Both the position numbers and the translations under genes were made by a program. Below the pieces are notes generated by a model. The model had not been told where the DNA came from, did not search any database, and was given only the letters and a program-made list of their open reading frames with translations. Positions 23,867 through 34,107 of a DNA stretch of 64,000 nucleotides are shown one piece after another (position 1 is the first letter of the stretch; each line of letters begins with the position of its first letter). Source of the DNA: Sialis fuliginosa (Eukaryota; Arthropoda; Insecta; Megaloptera; Sialidae); NCBI GenBank assembly GCA_961205875.1, contig OY540810.1:6386001-6450000 (forward strand), given 5' to 3'.

Positions 23867-25930
23867 ATAAATAGCAGGGTGATTTACAATTAATGTAAAC
23901 AAATTTAACAGTAGATCGAGTAATTTTAAAGAAAAAACTTTATGTGAACCGTGAACCTGTGTCCAGAAATTCTTCGTGAGGGGGCTATAGTATTATACCC
24001 AAAATTAGTGGTTATTTAATATATAGAGAACTCATTGTGCTACAATTATATGAAATTTGATGCAGGGATTGGTATTAAGAAGTGTTATCGATTTCCAGTA
24101 TCAAATAATAATAATTTCGATCAGGGATGTATGGGGCCAGCTGATTTTTATCAACTTTTTTTTTGTTCTTAAATTTTTTCCTGAGTTGGGTTCTTGTAGA
24201 AGATTATATGATACAAAATACACAAAAATATACTTTGTTCATTTGCCATAAGATCAACCGTTTTCGAAAAATATCGAAAAAAAGTACTGCAGAATAATAC
24301 GGATGTTTCAAATTAAACAAAATAAGTTTATATTCTTGTTCTATGATTAAAAATAAGATAAAAAGTTAATATAAATATATTTTCAAAACTGCATTTTTAA
24401 CAACAATTGGTGTAATATAACCCAGCCGCGGATATAAGATTTAGTACCAAAATTTTCACTACTTTTGAAATAAACAATGGAAATAAGCCACTGGCTCTTG
24501 GTCTATATCTATAGATCTATATTTTTCAAAAAATACTAAACAATAATTCCGTAGTCCACGCGAGCAAAGCCGTGGGTACAGCTAGTAGAACATTATGTAT
24601 GTACGTATAGTTACACTTCTCTAAAATTAATTTCATGTGTATTCCCTCCGCAACTTTATGTGGCGTGCGACTAATGTCCAGTATTATAAAGGAGCTCGCA
24701 AAATTTGCTAGGTTGCAAGCACTCTCAAATGGGGTATTAATTTTACTAGTATCTATGGATTAGCTATGGAATTTTTTTGAACTTTTATTTTTATTTAAAA
24801 CTTCGTTAAAATCAATTTAGATATTTTAACAAGCTACACACAAACATTTACAAGTTTATTGTACATAATATGAACAAGCAAAAGTGTAGGTACATCGGTT
24901 TCGATTATAAATTTTGCTCTGCAACATACTCTTTTTCTATATTTGGTATATATTGTTGAAATTGTCTTTCGAAGCCTTCTAATTTGATACCCTTCCCATG
25001 ATGTGTTTTAATGTATATTTTTTTCAACTTAAACAATATGACGTATTGCAGCTGTCATTTGTACAATTGTACCTTCCAAAATTATAGCATATAACACGAG
25101 GACAATCACCTTATTTATTGAAATCGGTAAAGTAGTTAAGGCTCTGCGAGGGAACATATTAACTAAGTGGTTTATTTAAAGTTTGCAGTAATTCAAGTTT
25201 GTTCAAGACAATTTCACAAATATATGTAAGATTAAATTTAAGTGATAAATTGTTTATAAACAACAAATAAATATAAATATAGTACTTAACATAATACGTG
25301 AAGCAATTAAATACCTGTTCTATTCTCTCACACTCATTGTCAGTCAATACTGTAAATTTGTAGAAAAAAAAAGTTGTGCATCTTGAAATTCATATACCTC
25401 ATGAATAGTGAAACATGCTAATCCAGTACAAAACTGGAATTCAATTAATTCCAGTTTTTATATATACAATTAAAAACTTCTCAATCAAAAGTTGTAGCCT
25501 TCGAACTCAAATTTCACGTATTTAAAGTCTTTCACAGCAGTAATTTACTGAAGGACGACAATATTTTCGACATTATAAACGTATTGTTTTGTCTATCCAT
25601 TCGGCTTTGAATAACCTTTTTCGATTTAATGTGTTTTATTTAAAAATATTAATTTTATGAAAGTTAAGGAATGCCAAAACGAAATTATTATGAACATACA
25701 TATTTTATATTTTTTATATGTTTTCGAAAATAGAGAGAATATTATTTGCTATAATTTATGATTTTTTTCTATTTTTCAGTAAGCCATAATTTTTAAAAAT
25801 TGATCCATCATATAACCGAAACCTTTTTTATGCTCAATCTAATTTTTTTTGTGATTATTGTCTCATCATAAGGTATTCAATGTAAAATTAAATCGGGTGA
25901 TTTTTTGCGTCACTTTGTAATATCTTGTCT
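23867..25930. other. Intergenic DNA without a supported gene
   Basis: 24421-24593 ends CCGTAGTCCACGCGAGCAAA and then a GTACAGCTAGT-type tail. Nearly the same block ends the repeat at 31650-31921, so this is another copy of that family. A perfect short palindrome around AAAACTGGAATT and its complement lies at about 25431-25459. Nothing else was recognised. Confidence 0.5.
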
Positions 25931-26076
25931 ACACCAAAAAGGCAAAAATAAAAGTGGTCTTTTCATGGTGTTAATTTTACACACGGTGATTTTTGACAAA
26001 ATAGCAACAATACCTACAAACTTTTAAATATGAATTGTTTTAAAAACACCATGCTGTCGTTTTGTCTTTTTGGTGT
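25931..26076. mobile_element. Small TIR element, ACACCAAAAAG ends
   Basis: The left end is ACACCAAAAAGGCAAAA and the right end reversed is ACACCAAAAAGACAAAA. Both are followed inward by a GGTGTTTT/GGTGTTAA block. It spans 146 bp and is non-coding. Confidence 0.65.
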
Positions 26077-26151
26077 AAACATATCATAACAACTTCAAAT
26101 AATAATATAAAATCATTTCTGACAATTGGAAACTACTTACCTCCGTAATAC

Positions 26152-27180
26152 AGTGTATCCCAAAATAGGGTAACCTAATTTTTCGGGCATAACTTTTTTT
26201 TTCTACAAGCAAACAAAACTTAATTTTTACAAAGTATTTCTATCTATTATTCACGACTTCTGTCTCATTTATGTGAGCTTACGGTAATTCATTTGTTTAT
26301 TTTTACAGTGAAAAAAGTGGTGTCCCATATTAATAGAGGCATTGGGAAAAGACAAGTTTTTTTATTACAAAAACTCACTTTATGCTGATGTTTTCCCAAA
26401 CTTTCTTGATCCCCTCCTCTAGCTCCGCAATGGTCGAATCCAGCCGAGCGTTGATAAAAACGTCACAGACCATTATGCCCCAAACATGTTCTATTTAATT
26501 CAGATCTGGGGAAACGGCAGGCCACTGAAATACCGGAATTTTTGCCTTAGCCAACCACTCCTTAGTCGACTTACTAGCGTGTATCGATGCATTGTCCTAT
26601 TGAAATGTTTGTTTAGTAGAGCGGTAGCGGTGGAAGTAGGGTTTAAGGTACTTTTCGAGCACTGCTTGGTAATTCTGGCTGCAATACGACACAATGTCCA
26701 AGCCAACTTTCTCGAAACTGCTGTTTGAATGTCGCCCATATCATAACGGACTCGCCACCGAAATTTCGCGTGGAAAAAAAACGTGGATCTTTCCGACGAG
26801 AAAAAGTTGAACGGACCAGACAATCTGAAATACATACAAATACCCCAAATCATAATCCAACCCCACGTAGGATTTAATGACAAATGTAAACCTAAGTTCT
26901 GTACCTGCGACCATTCATGCGTCCAATGCAACCTCTTCTCGGCAAATTTGTAGCGTGCAAGCTTGTAGTGAGGGTCCAACTTCGGCGTTTTTTGCATTTT
27001 TTCCTCGAACGGCCTCGGAATCGCGTTCAACGTCGTAAACAAGCACGTAATGGAAAAGAAAAAAACGGAGCGATGGAGAATCCGTAAAATTTCAAACGGG
27101 TTTGATATAAATTTTAAACCCGCTTGAGACAGTTCTCAAATGCAGCTTGCAACAATCAGAAAGACGCTCTTCAAATGTGA
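26152..27180 (-). pseudogene. Broken Tc1-like transposase with an internal inversion
   Basis: Read on the minus strand, 27042-26905 gives TPKLDPHYKLARYKFAEKR and LHWTHEW, the pre-catalytic part of a Tc1 transposase. About 26780-26735 gives DPRFFSTRNFGGESVMIWA. About 26610-26400 gives DNASIHAS, KEWLAKAKIPVFQWPAVSPD and IEHVWG, the second Asp and the C-terminal DDE region. A stop replaces the Pro after SPDLN, and several frameshifts are present. The segment at about 26785-26900 is inverted: on the plus strand it encodes LSDEKKLNGPDNLKY, which belongs between the two blocks. CAGTGTATCCCAAAATAGGG at 26152 is a probable terminal repeat. The far end is not recognised. Not functional. Confidence 0.83.
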
Positions 27181-28089
27181 AATATTTTGCGAGTTTGTTT
27201 TAAAATGGTATCAAAAAAATGTCCAGATACGACAGGTATGCCAGTAAATACCGAATTTTTGTTAGTCATAATCAAAATTGACAAATAAACTGGATTTTGT
27301 AATAAAAAATGCCACGAAAGTTTGAATATGGCAAAATGGAGTGTATAAAACTTATTCATTAACTCAGAGATTGTAGCAAATACAAGTATATTTTTACTAT
27401 CCCAATTAATTCGTTATTTATAATTATTGCATACATTATCTTTTTAACACTACATATATATTTCTTGTTTTACTTGCGAATATTTACTTTGATAACCTCT
27501 TGCTATAGTGTCACATATATTTTTTAAATTAATAATAAGGATAATTATTAATTTTGTTAAAGATAACTGACATTTTTAATTAAGTAAGTATTATCTTTTT
27601 GTTGTTGAAAATTGTAATAACTTACAACTGTATATCAAGTTTTTTGTTATTATCTGTATATATATGAGTTCTTTAATATGTTAGAAAATAGCAAGCTTGT
27701 TAATTTTAAATGTATGTAGCAAAGTTTTAATATTATGAGGTCAAAAACGGATATTTTCATATGTCAAGATAAGAGCTGTAAAATAAATATTTATGTAGAT
27801 AAGACTCATGTAATCTTTTATTTAAAAATTGTTTTTATCTAAATTTATACAACTCTTATTTGGTATAATAAAGGGCTTAATCTTTAATTTGTAGCTTGGG
27901 AGATTAGGGATTAGTTTGAGTAATATAAGGCCCATGTAAAATATATACACATTAGCTATTACCCGAGACTCCGTTCAAGTAGAAGTTAGGAAAAAGAAGA
28001 AGAAGAAGGTTAGGTAATACAGATTTCTGTAATGATAGTCGATGAAACAAGTCGCGCATACAGATGTCACACATTTGTCACCATTTTTT
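27181..28089. other. Intergenic DNA, nothing recognised
   Basis: AT-rich sequence without a coding exon or clear inverted-repeat element. A short purine-rich run, AAAAAGAAGAAGAAGAAGG, lies at about 27991-28009. Confidence 0.5.
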
Positions 28090-28249
28090 TATCTAATTAA
28101 TTTTTGGGATACAATGTAGCCTTTGCCTTTCCTCAGAATGCAAGCTATCTCCCTGTCAAATTTCATCAAGTTCAGTTCAGGAATTTTGCAATGAAAAGTT
28201 AATAAACAAACAAGCAGACACACGTTCGCATTTATAATATTAGTATGGA
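28090..28249 (+). mobile_element. LINE-like 3' tail fragment
   Basis: Contains CCTTTCCTCAGAATGCAAGC, AAATTTCATCAAGTTCAGTT, GCAATGAAAAGTTAATAAAC and a closing TTTATAATATTAGTATGGAT. This order is typical of 3' ends of RTE-like insect retrotransposons. A related stretch is at 32110-32262. Class assignment rests on pattern memory only. A hAT-like end (GGTTATGCCACTG) follows at about 28335-28347. Confidence 0.55.
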
Positions 28250-28349
28250 TTAATACTTTGTGCAATTTTAAAACATCGAAAAATTGAAAACAAACGGTAA
28301 ATTTTATTAAAGTTTTGCCATCCACCCCCGAAAAAAATCCTGGTTATGC

Positions 28350-29212
28350 CACTGTGCTTATCCTACATAATAACTGCGAAACTAGTAAAAAAAAACTCAA
28401 ATCAAGATCAAGTTCCCTCACCACTTTTATTTGATAACTTTTTTATAATAACGTATTATGTATAGTGAAAGCATACACAATTTATTTAAAATTAGTTATG
28501 TATTATAGATATTATTAACATACCAATTCTTGAAACTAGTTTTTTTATCAACATATATAATCATAGGGCTAACATTAAATTTGCTAAACTAGTTTATGAA
28601 GTTCAAACAATAATATCTGAAATTCATGCAAAAAATTGTAATTTGGTGTCAAATATTATAACAAAATTATGAAGTTAAACGGGTTTTATTTCAACCGGAA
28701 ATTGATACAAATATATATAAATTTTACTTTCGATATTATAGTAAATATTATAATTTTTAACCATTTAAGTACCGAATTATTTCAATATTATTAACAAATT
28801 GAAAGCAAGGATTTTTCGTTTTTATTAATACAAAGCTGAGACTATTAGAAAATGGTTATCAAAACTAATGCATTATACTTTTAATGTTGTGAAATAATTT
28901 TATTTCTTACTGTCATCGATTATATTACGATATATTTATCTTAGTAATTGTTATTTCATAGAAAAAATAATATCTTCTCATATCTTCTCTACGGAGGCTC
29001 AAAGCATGCTTGTTCTTAATATCAATAAATAAAATTTTAAAAAATACTACATATTATGTTACGATAAATATATTATTTTTTTTAATAAAAGAAGATAGAA
29101 AACTGAAAAGTTGTATTATTGAATTAATTTAATATTATTTATTTTGCAGTAAGTTTATTCATTAGTAGTACATCTGGAAAATACCTTTTAAATTCAAATC
29201 ATTTAAAGCAAA
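28350..29212. other. Intergenic DNA, nothing recognised
   Basis: AT-rich, no convincing exon or element. It directly precedes the possible exon at 29213-29440. Confidence 0.45.
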
Positions 29213-29440
29213 ATTTTATTGTTGTTATTTATTAGGACGTGGGTACTTAACGGGTTAATTTTACAAAAAGATTATCAAACTAGGTTTCCAGGCCGGTGTG
29301 CACTATATCAATGTTTATTACGCGACAACAGATTGTTAGAAGATGATTCCGATATGAAAATCGAAAGTTCAAATGAAAAACTAAGATATTATGGACAACG
29401 GCCGCAAAAGCCATGCAACAAAAGAAAACGTAGATTATAA
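29213..29440 (+). CDS. Possible terminal exon of an unidentified gene
   Basis: An open frame follows an acceptor-like TTATTTATTAG at about 29226-29236 and runs to TAA at 29440, giving about 67 codons. The sequence includes KDYQTRFPGRCALYQCLLRD, LLEDDSDMKIE and a basic C-terminus ending KRKRRL. Base composition is less AT-biased than its surroundings. No ATG begins the frame and no upstream exon or family was recognised. It could be a real last exon, part of a degraded mobile element, or chance. Low confidence. Confidence 0.25.
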   Translation: MLLLLFIRTWVLNGLILQKDYQTRFPGRCALYQCLLRDNRLLEDDSDMKIESSNEKLRYYGQRPQKPCNKRKRRL

Positions 29441-29574
29441 TTAATTATTTGTGATGCACCTCGGAAATATCGTTTTTTAATACATTTTATTGAGTAATCT
29501 CTGTGGAGCATTTATATTTTTATCTCTTGTCAGTTGTCGGAGGAGGGTGGGGGGGGTGGGTGGGGAAGGACATG

Positions 29575-29870
29575 CTGTACACAAGTACAAAAAAATGTAC
29601 TTAAGTATAAGTAAATTGTTAAAAATGTATGTAAGAACAAATGAATACAAGTACTTTTTACAAAAATAAACTTAAGTACTTTTACAAAAGTACTTAAATA
29701 CATTAAATATGTAATTAAGTACATTTATAAGTATCTAATTGTAAATATAAGTACAATTACTTTTTAATAAATGTTTTACGTACATGAACTTTACAAAGTA
29801 CTTTTTTTTAAAGTATTTAAGTACAAGTAGCTGTGTTTAGTAAAGTACTTAAGTACTAACGAGTATGTTT
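29575..29870. repeat. AAGTACTT-rich array, possibly hAT subterminal repeats
   Basis: AAGTAC or GTACTT recurs more than ten times in both orientations, with the palindromic GTACTTAAGTAC-like form dominant. Clusters of this motif occur in the subterminal regions of some hAT-like elements (established in general, inferred here). It is preceded by a G-rich GGTGGGGGGGGTGGGTGGGG-like run at about 29545-29566. Confidence 0.5.
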
Positions 29871-30451
29871 AAAGAAATCGTGAGGCTGACAATGAGATCT
29901 CTCGCTCCCCCTTCCCCATTTATTTTATTAAATATCAGCCGTTTTCCTTTAATCTTGTATTTAGATAAACCCTTAGTAATACTTTCAAATAAAAACTGAA
30001 AATCACCAATTTCGACCCAAATTGCGTTTTTCAGCTTTCCTTTAAAAATTACTTATCCTATAGTTAAGGTACCTTGTTTTGAGTTACATCACATTTATAT
30101 TACGTGCTTATTATTAACATTAATATTTATTCAGCCATTAATACACTAGGACATTATTATTTTTTACAAAATCAACATTAAAAAACAATAAAAAAATATT
30201 TGACAATTTATGTTTAATTAAATACATCATATTAATACATTTTCATTGACTTTATAATGATTACGATCAATACGAAGAGAAGTTACTTACGATGAATAAA
30301 GAAAATTAATAAAAGGCTATTCAAGATTCATTGAATGAGGTAAGAAATGACACGGTTTACACCCAGAATCCAAGAAGCACTTCAGGATGAGCACGAAAAT
30401 AATTGAAAGTATTTTTTATGTATCCGGGTGGATAAAAAGTCCCTTGTTTTC

Positions 30452-30745
30452 CCGGTATTATAAAGGATTTTCTCGAATGCAAAAGCTATAATTAGCTTGT
30501 AGATAACGCTATCTGCTAGGCATTGAATATAAATGACAACATACTCATTTATATTGCGCGTTACATAGAAATCAGCGACTTAAAATAAGTACTGTCACGT
30601 GGACCTCATGAAATGCATAACATTTACAATATTATACATTTGCTTTAGAATCTCGAACAAATTCATAACGATTTAACACCTCGCAGATAGCGTTATATCC
30701 CAAGCAAATTAGTTTTTCTCTCGAGCAAATTCTTTATAATATCGG
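30452..30745. mobile_element. MITE copy 1, CCGGTATTATAAAG family
   Basis: The left end is CCGGTATTATAAAGGATTTT and the right end reversed is CCGATATTATAAAGAATTTG. The 294-bp unit carries GATAACGCTATCTGCTAGGC and AAATTCATAACGATTTAACA. It matches the copy at 41336-41631 in the opposite orientation. Confidence 0.8.
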
Positions 30746-31649
30746 ACATAAATTAACAAACTTCGAAATATATTCTAGAATTACATATTACAATTTCAAA
30801 ATCGACTAACGAATATTTGAGAAATTACAGCCTTTTAAACAGTGAGCAAGTGAATTAACTTATAAGGTCAATGTTAATATTGGAATTATAACTCCACGAA
30901 ATGAAAAGAGTAATTTTACAATAATTTAAACTTTAATCTATTCGACTATCGTGTTTGTAAAGAATTAAAAACGTTAGTGTGCTATTTATGATCAAAAAAA
31001 CAAAATGACCTTTGAATTATAAAGATTTCTGTTATAAAAAATTAGAAGTCTGGTATTTATATATGTATATAGAAAAAATAATAATTGATCAGAATAATTA
31101 TAATTAATAGTATAAAATAATTTATTCATTAGACCAGTGTTACAACAAAATGACTACTTTAAAAGTGATCTTTCATTGACAGGTTCTTTTTTGCACTCAG
31201 TATATTGAACTACATAATATCGACAAAAATATGTTATTATATTGGAATTGCACAATAATAACAATAACCTCGAAGATGATGACCTATTAAATATTAAATT
31301 TAATACAAAAATTATTTTACGTAATTCGCTTCAATTACTTCGCATTGATCGCAATCGCTTCAGTCTATATATTATAATATGTTACAATACACAGCCTTAC
31401 CGTTATCATTCTTATCACGTATTTTTTATTTTTGTCAATATAGGTACATTTTTTTAACATATAGATACAGGTACTAATGTAGGTACATTTAATTTAAATT
31501 CTATAGTAAAAGTTACTAAGGTGAAGTGGGGTAGTGAAAATTTTAGGTAAATGAAACACATGGTGTATTTTCTTACTTACGTCTCTCTGTCTGTCTGTCC
31601 GTGAGTGCGCTTGTTACTCAAGAACCACTTATCAGATTTACGTGTTTTT

Positions 31650-31921
31650 TTAAGTTCATAGATATGTTCTTTGCACAGATTTTAGTATATATTTTGTTAC
31701 GTTTAGTTAACATAAGGAATAAGCAGTAATGATGATAGTAAATCAAGTCGGAAGAAAGTTTGCCGCCAGCGTGCTCTTTTGTAATACGCTGCTTAAACTG
31801 TTAAGTATTGAACAATATAATGTAGTAAAGAACTGTTAGAATAAAAAGATCTAAAGTAATTCTATTATTTTTCAAAAATAATTCCGTAGTCCATGCGAGC
31901 AAAGCCGCAGTGACAGCTAGT
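31650..31921. repeat. Dispersed repeat with a GACAGCTAGT tail
   Basis: Preceded by CTGTCTGTCCGTGAGTGCGC. Contains TCATAGATATGTTCTTTG-like and CATAAGGAATAAGCAGT blocks shared with 21760-21870. It ends AATTCCGTAGTCCATGCGAG and then ACAGCTAGT, shared with 24547-24593. Probably a retroelement or SINE-like family; class not established. Confidence 0.55.
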
Positions 31922-32109
31922 CTATGATAAAGTAAATAACTCAAATAAGTTATCATCCTATTAATTAATTAACCAGTTCCCAGACTAGCCCGAGCATAAC
32001 TCGGGCAAATAGTTTGTAATTCAAATGTTAAGTGGTTAAACTAGCTGTTACTTGCGATTTCGTACGCATGGTAATATAGATTGGTAACACTGTTATAGTC
32101 GATAAAATA

Positions 32110-32262
32110 GGTTTTTAGTACCCTATGTTCTTCCTCAGGGTGCAAGATATTTTATTGCCAAATTTAATCAAGATCGGTTCAGCGGTTTAGTCATGAAAAG
32201 GTAACAAGCAGAGAGACAGATGGATGGTGCTCGTACATCGATTTTAACATAATTATGTTGAC
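32110..32262 (+). mobile_element. LINE-like 3' tail fragment, second copy
   Basis: CTTCCTCAGGGTGCAAGATA, CAAATTTAATCAAGATCGGT and GTCATGAAAAGGTAACAAGC follow the same order as 28108-28215, with many differences. An old retroelement tail. Confidence 0.5.
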
Positions 32263-33794
32263 AGTTCAGTACACTATTTTGGTCAATTTTAGAGATATTT
32301 TTTACAGTTCCAAAGAAACCCTATTAATCTCACACTGTCCGTCCATCCGTTCTTTCTACTCAATGCAAAATGATGTAAAAAATTTGAAAACAATTTTTTC
32401 AGGGGGTTGTTTATATAAAGCTAAAGCTAGACAACAAAATATTTTTTTATACCAAGGTATGTCATGTCAAAATGTATGTCCAAACCAGTATAATTTTTAT
32501 ATTTTTCTAACTCAAAATGGCGCCCGCCGGGCTCCAAAGCGAGTCCCGAAAAAATCCAGTTTGATCGATTTTTTATATTTGTAATTTTAATGTATATTGG
32601 TTTAACAGTGTTTAATGTCACTAATAGATTATGGTATGGGCAAGTGAAACATAGATTGTTTACTCATACCATTATTTTAATCAATATCATGTAATTCTAT
32701 GCCTAAAGATTTTCAGTTTAAATAAAAGTAAAAAATACATATCGAGTGTCTCATTTACCCCAGATACTGGGGTAAATTAGAAATCACGGAGGTTTTTAAA
32801 TTTTGATTTTTTCTCTAGTAATTATAAGTAATTAGTTATATCAATATTTAAAAAAGAATATTTCTACTAAAGCATTATTATATAGATTCATAATAGGTAT
32901 AAATAGTTAGAAACTAGCTTTCATTTACCCCACATCACCTTATTATTTTTATAAATAAATATTTTTTCCAAAGTGAGGTACGCAAAGTGTACCCCAAGTT
33001 TCTCTTCAAAATACTGTATGTGTGTTATATTATATTATAGGGGGTACAACTTTATTATTATTATTTTCGTCTTAGAAGTACGCGTTCAAAAAAAATTGGA
33101 GATCACTGTTCTAGGTAATAAAAAAAATTCTTATGTATAAAAATAACTAAAATAATTAATTCAATTAAGGGGTACACAGGCGAATCAGATCACAGAATAA
33201 ATCAGATCGAAATAAAATAATCCCGTATATTATGAGTGATGTAAATAGTTACTATCTTATTAGAATACCACTGATTCCTTCAGTGAATGTAAGTCACTAA
33301 AAATCAGTAGTATATACCAGTTTTAACTGATCAACCAATGATTTTGGCCATATTAATAATTATCCACTGATTTGTTAAGTAACTATCTACTGATTTATTC
33401 AGTAACTATCCACTAATTCACAGTGCAGAGTAGAACATAGTCACTATAATAGACTATTCACTGATTCAGTTTTAGAGAGTACCAATATTATTATGACTTA
33501 CCAACTTTTGGTACAAGAGTTCTGGTTAATAAGTATAAAATATTATATATAATGTTTACATTCATACATATAAATAGAAGAAAAAAAACATACATATATC
33601 TCCTATTTAACTGCGTATAAAATATGTGAGCTTAGTCATTTTGACTTCTGAGTGATTCATATCAATACCATGTTATTTTATGTATTACATACCTATATTT
33701 ATAATTATTGTCCTAATGGATTTGACTTTTTTAAAGATTATTATTTATATAGGTACGATTTAAAATAAAAACAGTAGGTACGTGAATATCACGG
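32263..33794. other. Intergenic DNA downstream of gene B
   Basis: The open frames at 32255-32584 and 32427-32621 overlap on opposite strands and match nothing recognised. A GC-rich patch, GGCGCCCGCCGGGCTCC, lies at 32520-32536. Position 33092-33108 ends with GGAGATCACTG, a hAT-like right terminus without a visible left partner. Confidence 0.45.
33236..33480. repeat. Quasi-repeat of CACTGATT/TCAGTAACTA motifs
   Basis: CCACTGATT, ATTCAGT, TCAGTAACTATC and CACTGATTCAG-like motifs recur at irregular 20-40 bp spacing on both strands. There is no fixed period, so this is not a clean satellite. Confidence 0.5.
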
Positions 33795-33800
33795 TTTATT
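33795..33800 (-). promoter_or_regulatory. Probable poly(A) signal of gene B
   Basis: AATAAA on the minus strand, about 80 bases after the gene B stop codon. It is the clearest canonical signal in the 3' flank. Confidence 0.5.
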
Positions 33801-33879
33801 ATACATACATATAAAAATATAAATTAACAAAAATTATAAATAAATAAAAAATAATAATCAATAAATACTTAAAGTGCAA

Positions 33880-34107
33880 TTACTTAAGTAACTTAATTTG
33901 ACATGGTAATACAGTTTGTTGTTGACTGTTTGATTTTTTGTTTCTTTGGAATTTTGCAATAATATAACACATCAGACATATAATTGCCAATAACGATGAA
34001 ACAAGACATAAAAGTGAAAATGTTTTTAATGCAGTTTTTATTCGTGTAGCTGTAATTGTTGCTTTGTAAATTAAGTTTACCATATTGTCAGGTAGAGATT
34101 CAAGACC
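33880..34107 (-). CDS. Gene B exon 10 (C-terminal membrane segment and tail)
   Basis: Residues 467-541: GLESLPDNMVNLIYKATITA, a membrane segment around LLCLVSSLLAIICLMCYIIA, then a short basic and Gln-rich tail ending IKLLK. Three cysteines in or next to the membrane segment. Confidence 0.93.
   Translation of the reverse strand, partial: GLESLPDNMVNLIYKATITATRIKTALKTFSLLCLVSSLLAIICLMCYIIAKFQRNKKSNSQQQTVLPCQIKLLK

Noticed and set aside
26486-26728. Plus-strand frame inside the Tc1 remnant
   Set aside because: It is antisense to the recognisable DDE region of the transposase.
32255-32621. Overlapping frames on both strands downstream of gene B
   Set aside because: No motif, no splice context, and part of the region repeats a motif seen in gene A intron 4.
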